DNA of 64,000 bases from Piscinibacter caeni. Its GTDB lineage: Bacteria > Pseudomonadota > Gammaproteobacteria > Burkholderiales > Burkholderiaceae_C. Positions 56,666 to 64,000 of the stretch are shown here, in pieces. Numbering within the stretch: the first letter of the stretch is position 1; every line of letters starts with the position of its first letter. The notes under the pieces were generated by a model that saw nothing but the letters and a program-made list of their open reading frames with translations, ran no database searches and had not been told where the DNA came from. Location: positions 1 to 64,000 of the forward strand of contig KZ836109.1 in assembly GCA_003265685.1 (NCBI GenBank), in the 5' to 3' direction. The position numbers and the translations under genes are program-made.

Positions 56666-56754
56666 GCGGATCTCCTCGGGTGGGAACCCGTGATCGACCC
56701 GCCGGCGCGGCCCGGAGTTCGCCGCCCGGGCCGCCGGCAAGGTTTCCGGCTGTG

Positions 56755-58566
56755 TCAGACGGTGTCGGCGGATGCCGGCTGGTCGAACTGCAGCGCGGCC
56801 AGGCGCGCGTACAGCCCGCCGGCAGCCGCGAGCTGCGCATGCGTGCCGGTCTCCACGATGCGGCCGGCCTCCATCACGACGATGCGGTCGGCGCTCTGCA
56901 CCGTGGCCAGCCGGTGCGCGATGACGAGCGTGGTGCGGTCCTTCATCGCCGCCTCGAGCGCGGCCTGCACCGCGCGCTCGCTCTCGGCGTCGAGCGCGCT
57001 GGTGGCCTCGTCGAGCAGCAGCAGCGGCGGATTCTTCAGGATCGCGCGTGCGATGCTGATGCGCTGCCGCTGCCCGCCCGACAGCCGCACGCCGCGCTCG
57101 CCGAGGAAGGTCCGGTAGCCCTCGGGCAGGGCGCTGATGAAGTCGTGCGCGTAGGCCGCCTGCGCCGCGGCCATCACCTCCGCGTCGCTTGCCCCGGGCC
57201 GGCCGTAGCGGATGTTCTCCAGCGCGTCGGCGCTGAAGATCACGCTGTCCTGCGGCACGATGCCGATGCGGCCGCGCAGCTCCTCCAGCGCGGCCTCGCG
57301 CACCGGCACGCCGTCGAGCTCGATGCGCCCGGCGTTCGCGTCGTAGTAGCGCAGCAGCAGCTGGAACACGGTGGTCTTGCCGGCGCCGCTCGGGCCCACC
57401 AGCGCGACCGTCTCGCCCGGTTTCACGTCCAGCGTGAAGCCGTCCAGTGCCGCGTGCTGCGGGCGCGAGGGGTAGCGGAAGGTCACGCCGCGCAGTGCCA
57501 GCGACGAACCGCCGCGCGTGGGCGGCAGCGGCTTCGGGTCGGGCGGGGACTCGATCGGCGAGCGCGCCGCGAGCAGTTCCATCAGCCGCTCGGTCGCGCC
57601 GGCGGCGCGCAGCAGATCGCCGTACACCTCGGACAGCACCGCCACCGAGCCGATCAGGATGGTGACGAACACCACCGTCTGCGCCAGGTGGCCGGCGCTG
57701 GTCTTGCCGTCCAGCACCGATTGCGTGCCCTGGTACAGGCCCCACAGCAGCGCGCCGAAGGTGGCGGTGATGATGAAAGCGACCAGGAACGAGCGCACCC
57801 GCGTGCGGCGCCGCGCGGTGTCGAAGGCGTTCTCGGTGGCGGCGTCGAAGCGCTGCGCCTCGCGCGCCTCCTGCACGTAGCTCTGCACCACCGGCACCGC
57901 GTTCAGCACCTCGGCGGCGATCGCGCTGGAGTCGGCCACGCGGTCCTGGCTGGCGCGGCTGAGCTTGCGCACGCGCCGTCCCAGCCAGATGCTGGGCAGC
58001 ACCACCAGCACCAGCGTGCCCAGCACCTGCGACATCACGTAGGGGTTGGTGACGACCAGCATGCCGAGCGCGCCGATGCCCATCACCGTGTTGCGCAGGC
58101 CCATGCTGAGGCTGGAGCCCACGACCGTCTGCACCAGTGTCGTGTCGGTGGTCAGGCGCGAGATCACCTCGCCGGTCTGCGTGGTCTCGAAGAACTGCGG
58201 GCTCTGCCGCACCACGTGGGCGTAGACGGCGTTGCGCAGGTCGGCGGTGACGCGCTCGCCCAGCCAGGTGACCATGTAGAAGCGTGCCGCCGAGAACACC
58301 CCGAGCGCCGCGCCCACGCCGAACAGCGCGAAGAAGTGCCCGCGCAGCGCCATCACGCGCGCGCCCGGGTCGCTCGCGACCAGGCCCTGGTCGATGAGCG
58401 ACTTCAGCGCGATCGGGAAGGCCAGCGTGGCGAGCGCCGCCAGCACGAGGAACAGCAGCGCGAGCGCGATGCGGGCGCGGTACGGGCGCAGGAAGGGCAG
58501 CAGGCCTGACAGCGAGCGCACCGGGCGCTTGTCGGCCGCGCCGGGGCGCGAGGAAGGGACAGCCAT
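56755..58566 (-). CDS. MsbA-like ABC exporter (fused permease/ATPase)
   Basis: 603 residues: six-helix ABC_membrane domain (about 30-310) with QSPQFFETTQTGEVISRLTTDTTLVQ, and a nucleotide-binding domain with Walker A GPSGAGKTT, Q loop IVPQD, signature RLSGGQRQRISIARAIL, Walker B LLLLDEATSALD and switch His IAHRL. This half-transporter type exports lipids or drugs as a homodimer; substrate unknown. Its start carries the TAGACT-N8-ATG leaderless pattern. It is divergent from the MarR-efflux operon. Confidence 0.92.
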   Translation of the reverse strand: MAVPSSRPGAADKRPVRSLSGLLPFLRPYRARIALALLFLVLAALATLAFPIALKSLIDQGLVASDPGARVMALRGHFFALFGVGAALGVFSAARFYMVTWLGERVTADLRNAVYAHVVRQSPQFFETTQTGEVISRLTTDTTLVQTVVGSSLSMGLRNTVMGIGALGMLVVTNPYVMSQVLGTLVLVVLPSIWLGRRVRKLSRASQDRVADSSAIAAEVLNAVPVVQSYVQEAREAQRFDAATENAFDTARRRTRVRSFLVAFIITATFGALLWGLYQGTQSVLDGKTSAGHLAQTVVFVTILIGSVAVLSEVYGDLLRAAGATERLMELLAARSPIESPPDPKPLPPTRGGSSLALRGVTFRYPSRPQHAALDGFTLDVKPGETVALVGPSGAGKTTVFQLLLRYYDANAGRIELDGVPVREAALEELRGRIGIVPQDSVIFSADALENIRYGRPGASDAEVMAAAQAAYAHDFISALPEGYRTFLGERGVRLSGGQRQRISIARAILKNPPLLLLDEATSALDAESERAVQAALEAAMKDRTTLVIAHRLATVQSADRIVVMEAGRIVETGTHAQLAAAGGLYARLAALQFDQPASADTV

Positions 58567-58574
58567 GGCCGGCG

Positions 58575-58580
58575 AGTCTA
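58575..58580 (-). promoter_or_regulatory. -10-like hexamer for the ABC exporter, leaderless configuration
   Basis: TAGACT, then CGCCGGCC, then ATG on the minus strand. The same spacer occurs before the genes starting at 6482 and 25161. Confidence 0.5.
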
Positions 58581-58636
58581 GGGGCGCGGCGCGAATACCC
58601 GCGTGCGCCGTCGGGATTTTGATGCCCGGTCAAAAT

Positions 58637-58648
58637 TTGCCTAGACAA
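58637..58648. promoter_or_regulatory. MarR-type operator upstream of the efflux operon
   Basis: TTGCCTAGACAA is an imperfect 6+6 dyad (one mismatch) in an A/T-rich patch CAAAATTTGCCTAGACAATAATTG, rare in this genome. It overlaps a probable promoter (TTGATG at 58619-58624, GACAAT at 58644-58649) and lies 45 bases before the marR-like start. Confidence 0.6.
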
Positions 58649-58692
58649 TAATTGCTCAGGCCAGTATCGGGCCGGAGCCGAGGAGTGGCGCG

Positions 58693-59175
58693 ATGTCCGA
58701 ATCGCCTTGTTTCTACGCGGGAGACCGCTACAACTTCAACGACAGCATCGGCCACCGCCTGTTCGGCGTGATGATGATGTTCCGCCGCGAGGCCGATGCG
58801 CGCATGGCGCGCCACGGGCTGACCGACGCGCAGTGGAAGCCGCTGTGGATGATCCAGTCCGGCCGCGCCACCACCGCCAACGAGCTGGCGCGCGAGTCGG
58901 GCATCGATGCCGGCGCGGTGACGCGCATGCTCGACCGGCTCGAGGCCAAGGGCCTGGTCGAGCGCCTGCGCTCCGAGAGCGACCGCCGCGTCGTGCACCT
59001 GAAGCTCACCGAGGCCGGCCAGGCCGCGGCAGCGCACATCCCGCACGTGCTGGCCTCGGTCAACAACGACTTCCTGCGCGGCTTCTCGGAACGTGACTTC
59101 CAGGCCCTGCGCAAGCTGCTCGACCGGATGGCCGACAACGGCCGCGCGCTGCAGGGCGCCGAGGAGGCGGCATGA
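58693..59175 (+). CDS. MarR-family transcriptional repressor
   Basis: 160 residues, winged helix: LTDAQWKPLWMIQSGRATTANELARESGIDAGAVTRMLDRLEAKGLVERLRSESDRRVVHLKLTEAG, with the conserved D-x-R-x wing (SDRRVV). It heads a MarR-NodT-EmrA-EmrB operon and probably represses it through the dyad at 58637 until a ligand (phenolic or drug) binds. GAGGAGTGGCGCG precedes the ATG. Its stop overlaps the next start by 4 bases. Confidence 0.93.
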   Translation: MSESPCFYAGDRYNFNDSIGHRLFGVMMMFRREADARMARHGLTDAQWKPLWMIQSGRATTANELARESGIDAGAVTRMLDRLEAKGLVERLRSESDRRVVHLKLTEAGQAAAAHIPHVLASVNNDFLRGFSERDFQALRKLLDRMADNGRALQGAEEAA

Positions 59176-60566
59176 GGACCTCTCACCTCGCCGCACTCGC
59201 GGCCGCGGCCCTGCTGGCCGCCTGCGCATCGCCCGGGCCGCAGGCCACGCCGCGTGCGCTGCTCGAACCCGCCGCGCTCGGCGCCACCGGCGGCCAGGCG
59301 TCGTGGCCGGCCGAACGCTGGTGGACCGGCTGGCACGACGCGCAGCTCGACGCGCTGGTCGAGCGCGCGCTCGCCGGCCAGCCCAGCCTGCAGACTGCCG
59401 AGGCGCGTGTGCGCCAGGCGCGCGCCGCGGCCGATGCGGCCGGCGCGGCGCGTTCGCCGCAGGTGCGGCTGTCGGCCGACCTGAGCGACCAGCGCTTCAC
59501 CGCCAACGGCCTGGTGCCGCCGCCGCTGGCCGGCAGCGTGGAATGGAACAACGACGCCCGCCTCGGCGCGAGCTGGGAGCTCGACCTGTTCGGCCGCCAG
59601 CGCGCCGCGCTCGATGCGGCCATCGGCACCCTGCGTGCCGCCGAGGCGGATGCGCAGGCGGCGCGCGTGCTGCTGGCCGGCAACGTCGCGGCGGGCTGGT
59701 TCGGGCTGGCGCGGCTGGTCGAGAACCGCCGCCTCGCCGCCGAATCGCTGGACCAGCGGCGCCAGATCCTCGCGCTCGTCGAGCAACGGGTCGGCGCCGG
59801 GCTGGACACGCAGGTCGAGCGGCGCCAGGCCGAGGGCCTGGTGGCGCAGACCGAGGTCGAGCTGCACACGCTGGACGAGCAGATCGGCCGTGCCCGCCAC
59901 GCGTTGGCCGAACTCACCGGCCAGGGCCCGCAGGCGCTGGACGCTCTGGTGCCCATGCTCGCCGAGCTGCGCCCGGCGGCGCTGCCCGCGGCGCTGCCGG
60001 CCGAGCTGATCGGCCGCCGCGCCGACCTCGTCGCACAGCGCTGGCGGGTGGATGCGGCGACGCACGGCGTGGCGCAGGCGCGTGCCGAGTTCTATCCGAA
60101 CGTCAACCTGGTCGGCTTCGTCGGCCTGTCGAGCCTGGGGCTGGACAGGTTCCTGCAGGCCGGCTCGCGCACCTACGGCATCGGCCCCGCGCTGAGCCTG
60201 CCGATCCTCGACGGCGGCCGGCTGCGCGCCCAGCTCGCCACGCGCTCGGCCGAGGCCGATGCTGCGGTGGATGGCTACAACGCCGCGCTGCTGCGCGCCT
60301 TGCGCGAGGTGGCCGACGAGGTGACCACCTTGCAGACGCTGGAGCGCCAGCAGCGCGCGCAGGACGAGGCCACGGGGGCCGCCGAGGCCGCCGCGGATCT
60401 CGCATTGCAGCGCTACCGCGCCGGGCTCGGCAACTTCCTGACCGTGCTGACGGCCCAGACCAACGTGCTGACCCAGCGCCGCGCCGCAGCCGACCTGAAG
60501 GCGCGCCACCTGCTCGGCGAGGCCGCGCTGGCACGCGCGCTCGGCGGCGGCTGGCAAGAGGCCTGA
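59172..60566 (+). CDS. NodT-family outer membrane efflux lipoprotein
   Basis: TolC-like channel of 464 residues. Signal peptide and lipobox LAAC (acylated Cys18), two OEP repeats with long coiled-coil stretches (about 80-260 and 280-460), and the recurrent WWTGWHDAQLDALVERALAGQPSLQTAEARVRQARA opening and SWELDLFGRQRAALDAA motif of the NodT group. Forms the outer-membrane exit for the EmrAB pair encoded next. ATG overlaps the MarR stop (ATGA). Confidence 0.93.
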   Translation: MRTSHLAALAAAALLAACASPGPQATPRALLEPAALGATGGQASWPAERWWTGWHDAQLDALVERALAGQPSLQTAEARVRQARAAADAAGAARSPQVRLSADLSDQRFTANGLVPPPLAGSVEWNNDARLGASWELDLFGRQRAALDAAIGTLRAAEADAQAARVLLAGNVAAGWFGLARLVENRRLAAESLDQRRQILALVEQRVGAGLDTQVERRQAEGLVAQTEVELHTLDEQIGRARHALAELTGQGPQALDALVPMLAELRPAALPAALPAELIGRRADLVAQRWRVDAATHGVAQARAEFYPNVNLVGFVGLSSLGLDRFLQAGSRTYGIGPALSLPILDGGRLRAQLATRSAEADAAVDGYNAALLRALREVADEVTTLQTLERQQRAQDEATGAAEAAADLALQRYRAGLGNFLTVLTAQTNVLTQRRAAADLKARHLLGEAALARALGGGWQEA

Positions 60567-60600
60567 ACGGGCCCGACGAAGAACCAAGAGGACACACCCC

Positions 60601-61857
60601 ATGAGCGACCCGATTCCCTCTTCCGCCCCCGCCGTGCCGGCCGCGCGCCGCAAGCCGGCGCTGATCGCGGTGGCCGCCGCCACGCTGCTGGCGGGTGCCG
60701 CCTACGGCGCCTGGTGGGCCCTGGTGCTGCGCCACCACGAGGCCACCGACAACGCCTACGTGCAGGCGCCGGTGGTGCAGATCACGCCGCAGGTCGGCGG
60801 CACCGTGCTGGCGGTGCTGGCCGACGACACCGACGTCGTCAAGGCCGGCGCGCCGCTGGTGCGGCTCGACCCGTCCGACGCCAAGCTCGCGCTCGAGCGC
60901 GCCGAGGCCCAGCTGGCGCAGACGGTGCGCGAGGTGCGCACGCTGTACGCCAACAACGGCACGCTGGCCGCGACGATCCGCCAGCGCGAGGCCGACGTGC
61001 TGCGCGCGCAGTCCGAGGTGGCGCGCGCGAACGACGACGTCATGCGCCGCCGCCCGCTGGCGCAAAGCGGCGCAGTCGGCGGCGAGGAGATGAAACACGC
61101 CGAGGCGACGCTGGCGAGTGCGCAGTCGGCGCTGGCCGCCGCGCAGGGCGCGCTGGCCGCGGCACGCGAACAGGCCGCGAGCAACCAGGCGCTGACCGAG
61201 GGCACGCGCGTCGAGACGCACCCGAACGTCGAACGCGCCGCCGCCGCGGTGCGCGAGGCCTGGCTGGCGCTGCAGCGCACCGAGCTGCCGGCGCCGCTGG
61301 ACGGCCAGGTCGCCAAGCGCAGCGTGCAGGTCGGCCAGCGTGTGGCTGCCGGCACGCCGCTGATGACGGTGATCCCGCTCGACCAGGTCTGGGTCGAGGC
61401 CAACTTCAAGGAAGTGCAGCTGCGCCGCATGCGCATCGGCCAGCCGGTCAAGCTGACCGCCGACCTGTACGGCAGCAAGGTCGAGTACGACGGCCGCATC
61501 GCCGGCCTGGGCGCGGGCACCGGCGCGGCCTTCGCGCTGCTGCCGGCGCAGAACGCGACCGGCAACTGGATCAAGGTGGTGCAGCGCGTGCCGGTGCGTG
61601 TGGAGCTGGATGCGAAGCAGCTCGCCGCGCACCCGCTGCGTGTGGGCCTGTCGATGGAGGCGACCGTCGACGTGGGCGACGACGGCGGCGCGCCGCTGCT
61701 CGGCCAGGCCGTCTCGCGCAGCCAGGTCACGACCGCCTTCGAGCCCTCGGTCGCCGAGGCCGACCGGATCGTGCAGCAGATCATCGCCGGCAACCTCGGC
61801 CGGCCGGTGGTGCACGCCGCGGCCTCGGGCGTCGCGCTGGCCGCGCCGCTGCACTGA
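60601..61857 (+). CDS. EmrA-type HlyD membrane fusion protein
   Basis: 418 residues. One N-terminal membrane helix (about 22-42), lipoyl half motif TDNAYVQAPVVQITPQVGGTVLAVLADDTDVVKAGAPL, a coiled-coil hairpin (about 95-215), the second lipoyl half LPAPLDGQVAKRSVQVGQRVAAGTPLMTVIP and a beta-barrel WVEANFKEVQLRRMRIGQPVKLTADLYG, which is the EmrA signature. It bridges the EmrB transporter and the NodT channel. Starts 34 bases after the channel gene. Confidence 0.94.
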   Translation: MSDPIPSSAPAVPAARRKPALIAVAAATLLAGAAYGAWWALVLRHHEATDNAYVQAPVVQITPQVGGTVLAVLADDTDVVKAGAPLVRLDPSDAKLALERAEAQLAQTVREVRTLYANNGTLAATIRQREADVLRAQSEVARANDDVMRRRPLAQSGAVGGEEMKHAEATLASAQSALAAAQGALAAAREQAASNQALTEGTRVETHPNVERAAAAVREAWLALQRTELPAPLDGQVAKRSVQVGQRVAAGTPLMTVIPLDQVWVEANFKEVQLRRMRIGQPVKLTADLYGSKVEYDGRIAGLGAGTGAAFALLPAQNATGNWIKVVQRVPVRVELDAKQLAAHPLRVGLSMEATVDVGDDGGAPLLGQAVSRSQVTTAFEPSVAEADRIVQQIIAGNLGRPVVHAAASGVALAAPLH

Positions 61858-61867
61858 AAGGTTCCCG

Positions 61868-63466
61868 ATGAGTGCCGTTCTCGACGCGCGCGACGCGCCG
61901 CCGGCGCCGCCTGCGCCACCCCGCGCACCGGTGGCGTTTCCGCCACTCGATGGGTCGGCGCGCGTGCTCGGCACGCTGGCGCTGTCGCTCGCCACGTTCA
62001 TGAACGTGCTCGACTCGTCGATCGCGAACGTGTCGATCCCCGCCATCGCCGGCGACATGGGCGTCAGCCCGGCGCAGGGCACCTGGGTCATCACCTCGTT
62101 CGGCGTGGCCAACGCGATCTCGGTGCCGCTGACCGGCTGGCTGACGCAGCGCTTCGGCCAGGTGCGGCTGTTCGTCGCCAGCGTGCTGCTGTTCGTGATC
62201 ACGTCGTGGCTGTGCGGCCTCGCGCCGACCATCGAATCGCTGATCTTCTTCCGCGTGCTGCAGGGCCTGGTGGCCGGGCCGATGATCCCGCTGTCGCAGA
62301 CGCTGCTGCTGGCGAGCTACCCGCCCGCGAAGGCCGGCATGGCGATGGCGCTGTGGGCGATGACCACGCTGGTCGCGCCGGTGATGGGCCCGCTGCTGGG
62401 CGGCTGGATCACCGACAACATCGCCTGGCCGTGGATCTTCTACATCAACGTGCCGGTGGGCCTGGTGTCGGCGCTGCTGACCTGGTCGATCTACCGCAGC
62501 CGCGACCCCGGCCCGCGCCGTGTGCCGCTGGACGGCGTGGGCCTCGGCCTGCTGGTGCTGTGGGTCGGCGCGCTGCAGGTCATGATCGACAAGGGCAAGG
62601 AGCTCGACTGGTTCGCCTCCACGCAGATCGTCGCGCTGGCGGTCACGGCGGTGGTCGCGTTCGCGTTCTTCCTCGCCTGGGAGCTGACCGAGCGCCACCC
62701 GATCGTCAACCTGCGCCTGTTCGCGCGGCGCAACTTCGCGCTCGGCAGCCTCGCGCTTTCGCTCGCCTACGGGCTGTTCTTCGGCAACGTGGTGCTGCTG
62801 CCGCTGTGGCTGCAGCAGTACATGGGCTACACGGCCACCTGGGCCGGCCTCGCGATGGCGCCGGTCGGGCTGCTGGCGATCGTGCTCTCGCCGTGGGTCG
62901 GCAAGAACGTCTCGCGCATCGACCCGCGCAAGCTCGCCACGGTCGCCTTCCTCGGCTTCGCGCTGGTGCTGTGGATGCGCTCGCGCTTCGACACGCAGTC
63001 GCCGTTCGCCACCATCCTCGTGCCGACCGTGCTGCAGGGCGCGGCGATGGCGTTCTTCTTCATCCCGCTGCAGGCGATCGTCTTCAGCGGCCTGAAGCCC
63101 GAGCAGATGCCGGCCGCGGCGGGGATGTCGAATTTCGTGCGCATCACCGCGGGGGCGTTCGGCACCTCGATCTTCACCACGCTGTGGGAGGACCGCGCGG
63201 TGCTGCACCATGCGCAGCTGGTCGAGCGTGTGGACGCCGGCAACCTCGCCGCGACGCAGGCCTTCGCCCAGCTCGAGGCCGGCGGCCTGAGCGCCGGGCA
63301 GGTGCGCGCGACGATCACGCGCCTGGTCGACCAGCAGGCCTACACGGTGGCGGCGACCGACCTGTTCCTGGTCTCGTCGGTGCTGTTCCTGGTGCTGATC
63401 GGCGCGGTGTGGCTGACGCGGCCGCGCGGCGCCGCCGCAGCGGCCGACGCCGGCGGGGCGCACTGA
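61868..63466 (+). CDS. EmrB-type MFS transporter (DHA2, 14 helices)
   Basis: 532 residues, proton-driven drug exporter of the major facilitator DHA2 family. After a Pro/Ala-rich N-terminus: LATFMNVLDSSIANVSIPAIAGDMGVSPAQGTWVITSF (motif D1), LTQRFGQVRLF (motif A), RVLQGLVAGPMIPLSQTLLL (motif B) and APVMGPLLGGWI (motif C). It ends with the 14th helix VLFLVLIGAVWL. 10 bases after emrA. Substrates unknown; EmrB types export hydrophobic acids and uncouplers. Confidence 0.94.
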   Translation: MSAVLDARDAPPAPPAPPRAPVAFPPLDGSARVLGTLALSLATFMNVLDSSIANVSIPAIAGDMGVSPAQGTWVITSFGVANAISVPLTGWLTQRFGQVRLFVASVLLFVITSWLCGLAPTIESLIFFRVLQGLVAGPMIPLSQTLLLASYPPAKAGMAMALWAMTTLVAPVMGPLLGGWITDNIAWPWIFYINVPVGLVSALLTWSIYRSRDPGPRRVPLDGVGLGLLVLWVGALQVMIDKGKELDWFASTQIVALAVTAVVAFAFFLAWELTERHPIVNLRLFARRNFALGSLALSLAYGLFFGNVVLLPLWLQQYMGYTATWAGLAMAPVGLLAIVLSPWVGKNVSRIDPRKLATVAFLGFALVLWMRSRFDTQSPFATILVPTVLQGAAMAFFFIPLQAIVFSGLKPEQMPAAAGMSNFVRITAGAFGTSIFTTLWEDRAVLHHAQLVERVDAGNLAATQAFAQLEAGGLSAGQVRATITRLVDQQAYTVAATDLFLVSSVLFLVLIGAVWLTRPRGAAAAADAGGAH

Positions 63467-63500
63467 GCCGGTCCGGCCGGCCCGGAGGGCCCGGCACGCC

Positions 63501-64000
63501 TCAGCGCGCCGGAGCGGCGCAGGGGTCGCTCGCGCCGGGGCCGAGGTACTGTGCCAGCTCGGCGGCGCTCAGGCCGCGGCCGGCGGTGCGGCAGGCGAGT
63601 TCGGCCAGGTCCTCGCGGCGCAGCCGCCAGCGCCGCAGCGTGCCGTCGTAGGAGCCGGAGACCAGCCAGCGCGCGTCCGGGCTGAAGCCGAGGTGCGCCA
63701 CGGTGGCCTCGTGGCCGTGCAGTACCAGCGGCGCGGCGCCCGGCGCATCGGGCCGCCAGAGCCGGATCACGCGGTCCTCGCCGGCGGTGGCGAGCCACTG
63801 GCCGTCCGGGCTGAAGGCCGTGGCCAGGATGCGCGCCACATGGCCACGCAGCAGGCGCGGTTCGGCGTGCGCCGGGTCGTGCAGGTCGAGCAGCGCGGCG
63901 CTCGCGTCCCACGAGCCGAACGCGGCCCAGCGCCCGTCCGGCGAGATGGCGGCGCGGAACACGCGGTCGCCGAACGTCAGCTCGCGCGCCAGCGTCGGTG
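63501..64000 (-). CDS. WD40-repeat protein, C-terminal 166 codons (cut by window edge)
   Basis: Frame open to the right edge. At least three WD40 blades are seen: FRAAISPDGRWAAFGSWDASAALLDLHD, RILATAFSPDGQWLATAGEDRVIRLWRPD and VAHLGFSPDARWLVSGSYDGTLRRWRLR. The end LAELACRTAGRGLSAAELAQYLGPG with a final Cys resembles the cap that follows WD40 propellers in STAND-type NTPases and peptidase-WD40 proteins of proteobacteria. The N-terminal effector or NTPase domain, if any, lies outside the window. Convergent with emrB. Confidence 0.85.
   Translation of the reverse strand, partial: PTLARELTFGDRVFRAAISPDGRWAAFGSWDASAALLDLHDPAHAEPRLLRGHVARILATAFSPDGQWLATAGEDRVIRLWRPDAPGAAPLVLHGHEATVAHLGFSPDARWLVSGSYDGTLRRWRLRREDLAELACRTAGRGLSAAELAQYLGPGASDPCAAPAR

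Noticed and set aside
58693-63466. Possible resistance island because of the efflux operon
   Set aside because: Base composition and codon use match the surroundings and no mobile element is nearby; it looks like a native chromosomal efflux operon.
63467-63500. GC-rich inverted repeat between emrB and the WD40 gene as a terminator
   Set aside because: The stem is imperfect (GCCGGCCC against GGCCCGGC) and there is no T-run on either strand.

Overview
The window is GC-rich chromosomal DNA from a betaproteobacterium, almost certainly of the order Burkholderiales. Evidence: a phaC-phaA-phaB polyhydroxybutyrate operon, a fused aroA-cmk gene in the order gyrA-pheA-tyrA-aroA/cmk-rpsA-ihfB-lapA-lapB, ompA-ubiG-gph-ssrA beside gyrA, and ubiquinone rather than menaquinone genes. 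The genus cannot be fixed from sequence alone; a Sphaerotilaceae/Comamonadaceae-like lineage is my guess. The region is densely coding, with no gene-free stretch over 300 bases. Most of it is housekeeping DNA; the accessory parts are the repeat adhesin at the left edge, an atypically AT-rich metallopeptidase gene near 55 kb, and a cut WD40 gene at the right edge.

Layout. 1-5.9 kb: a LapA-like surface adhesin (N-terminal retention module plus 93-residue Ig-like repeats, running off the left edge) with its type I secretion adaptor and ATPase. 5.9-8.9 kb: Nudix hydrolase, fumarylpyruvate-type hydrolase, maleylacetoacetate/maleylpyruvate isomerase, pgeF. 9.0-12.8 kb: phaC, phaA, phaB with terminator structures. 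12.9-17.1 kb: membrane proteins, a DEAD-box helicase with a terminator-like leader, and a set of small envelope-stress-type proteins (BON lipoprotein, DUF883, DUF1328). 17.2-19.7 kb: CHASE3 kinase, LuxR-type regulator and a stand-alone receiver protein, with a GacA-like box nearby. 19.8-27.8 kb: transglutaminase-like protein, FKBP, gluQ, a LysR-pirin-flavoprotein redox cluster, egtB, trhO. 27.9-36.8 kb: dnaE, patatin, a helix-hairpin-helix protein, heptose genes, lapB/lapA, ihfB. 36.9-48.1 kb: rpsA, aromatic amino acid genes, gyrA, ompA, ubiG, gph and tmRNA. 48.2-54.9 kb: YvcK/CofD-like protein, two tandem alpha/beta-hydrolase homologues that have lost the catalytic serine, a cytoplasmic PAS two-component system, a Crp/Fnr regulator, a tryptophan-rich small protein and thyA. 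54.9-64 kb: ImmA/IrrE-type peptidase, OmpA lipoprotein, ABC exporter, and a MarR-controlled tripartite efflux operon.

What stands out: (1) a recurrent promoter architecture in which a -10-like hexamer lies only 6-9 bases before the start codon with no Shine-Dalgarno sequence, implying many leaderless mRNAs, including a perfectly symmetric divergent pair between trhO and dnaE; (2) two neighbouring serine-less alpha/beta-hydrolase paralogues beside a sensor kinase operon; (3) an adhesin with near-identical repeats and no canonical LapG cleavage site; (4) an 18-base GacA-like palindrome in a two-component cluster; (5) interspersed intergenic repeats; (6) a mycobacterial-type Ala83 in GyrA. I saw no CRISPR array, prophage, IS element or tRNA gene. 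All functions are read from sequence motifs and gene order; no database search was possible.
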